The position numbers were made by a program, and so were the translations under genes. Shown here piece by piece: positions 6,424 to 6,479 of a stretch of DNA of 6,479 nucleotides (within the stretch, counting starts at the first letter, position 1; each line of letters opens with the position of its first letter). The stretch comes from Planctomycetota bacterium (GTDB taxonomy: Bacteria > Planctomycetota > Phycisphaerae > SM23-33): the NCBI GenBank assembly GCA_021160865.1, contig JAGHBS010000237.1, forward strand, positions 1 to 6,479, read 5' to 3'. The notes below the pieces were generated by a model. The model did not search any database. It saw only the letters and a list, made by a program, of their open reading frames with translations, and had not been told where the DNA came from.

Positions 6424-6479
6424 ACTTTTACCGCTTTTAGTTAGACTATCTATTTTGGAATAATTCGTATGTATTTACT

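Noticed and set aside
5950..6444. 164-codon open frame on the + strand opposite the SecD N-terminal region
   Set aside because: It lies wholly antisense to strongly supported SecD sequence, is rich in Ser/Arg as expected of a shadow frame, and has no recognisable domain.
6450..6479. Possible C-terminal end of an upstream gene (such as yajC) on the - strand, reading SKYIRIIPK and a TAG stop
   Set aside because: Only nine codons are visible, a second frame is also open to a nearby stop, and the residues do not match a YajC ending I recognise. Gene order makes an upstream gene likely, but the sequence here cannot show it.

Overview
The window looks like chromosomal bacterial DNA of middling base composition. 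It carries conserved housekeeping genes with a few lineage-specific oddities. It has no RNA gene, CRISPR array, insertion sequence or phage gene that I can see. A large single-chain SecDF with long inserts in its exported loops, together with a stand-alone FlgM-like protein with a 'G-Y-E-T-P-E-K-L' style helix, reminds me of Planctomycetota (Phycisphaerae-like). That is an impression from protein style, not a phylogenetic result.

Layout. (1) 1-873, + strand: the C-terminal 290 codons of mnmG (gidA), a tRNA wobble-uridine modification enzyme, running in from beyond the left edge. (2) 874-1226: AT-rich and mostly unexplained, with one weak small ORF at 1020-1214. (3) 1227-1556, + strand: a 109-residue protein whose C-terminal half resembles the anti-sigma-28 factor FlgM. 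(4) 1557-1680: a short convergent gap with a perfect 9-bp AT-rich inverted repeat. (5) 2808-6410 and 1681-2808, both on the - strand: secDF then dprA, with secDF first in transcription. The secDF stop and dprA start share one base (TAATG), so the two are probably translated as a coupled pair. (6) 6411-6479: the leader of secDF, with a good ribosome binding site and perhaps the tail of an upstream gene.

How the genes relate. MnmG acts in translation fidelity, SecDF in protein export driven by the proton-motive force, and DprA in loading RecA on incoming single-stranded DNA. They do not form one pathway, and the coupling of dprA to secDF is probably a shared expression unit. The most notable feature is inside SecDF. 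Its SecF half carries a coiled-coil plus a pair of EF-hand calcium-binding loops (residues 778-789 and 804-815) in the exported domain, next to a normal set of SecD/SecF motor motifs. The SecD half carries a separate insert of about 185 residues, charged and helix-rich. This is the best candidate here for something not generally described: a SecDF translocation motor with a possible calcium-sensing or calcium-stabilised exported domain.
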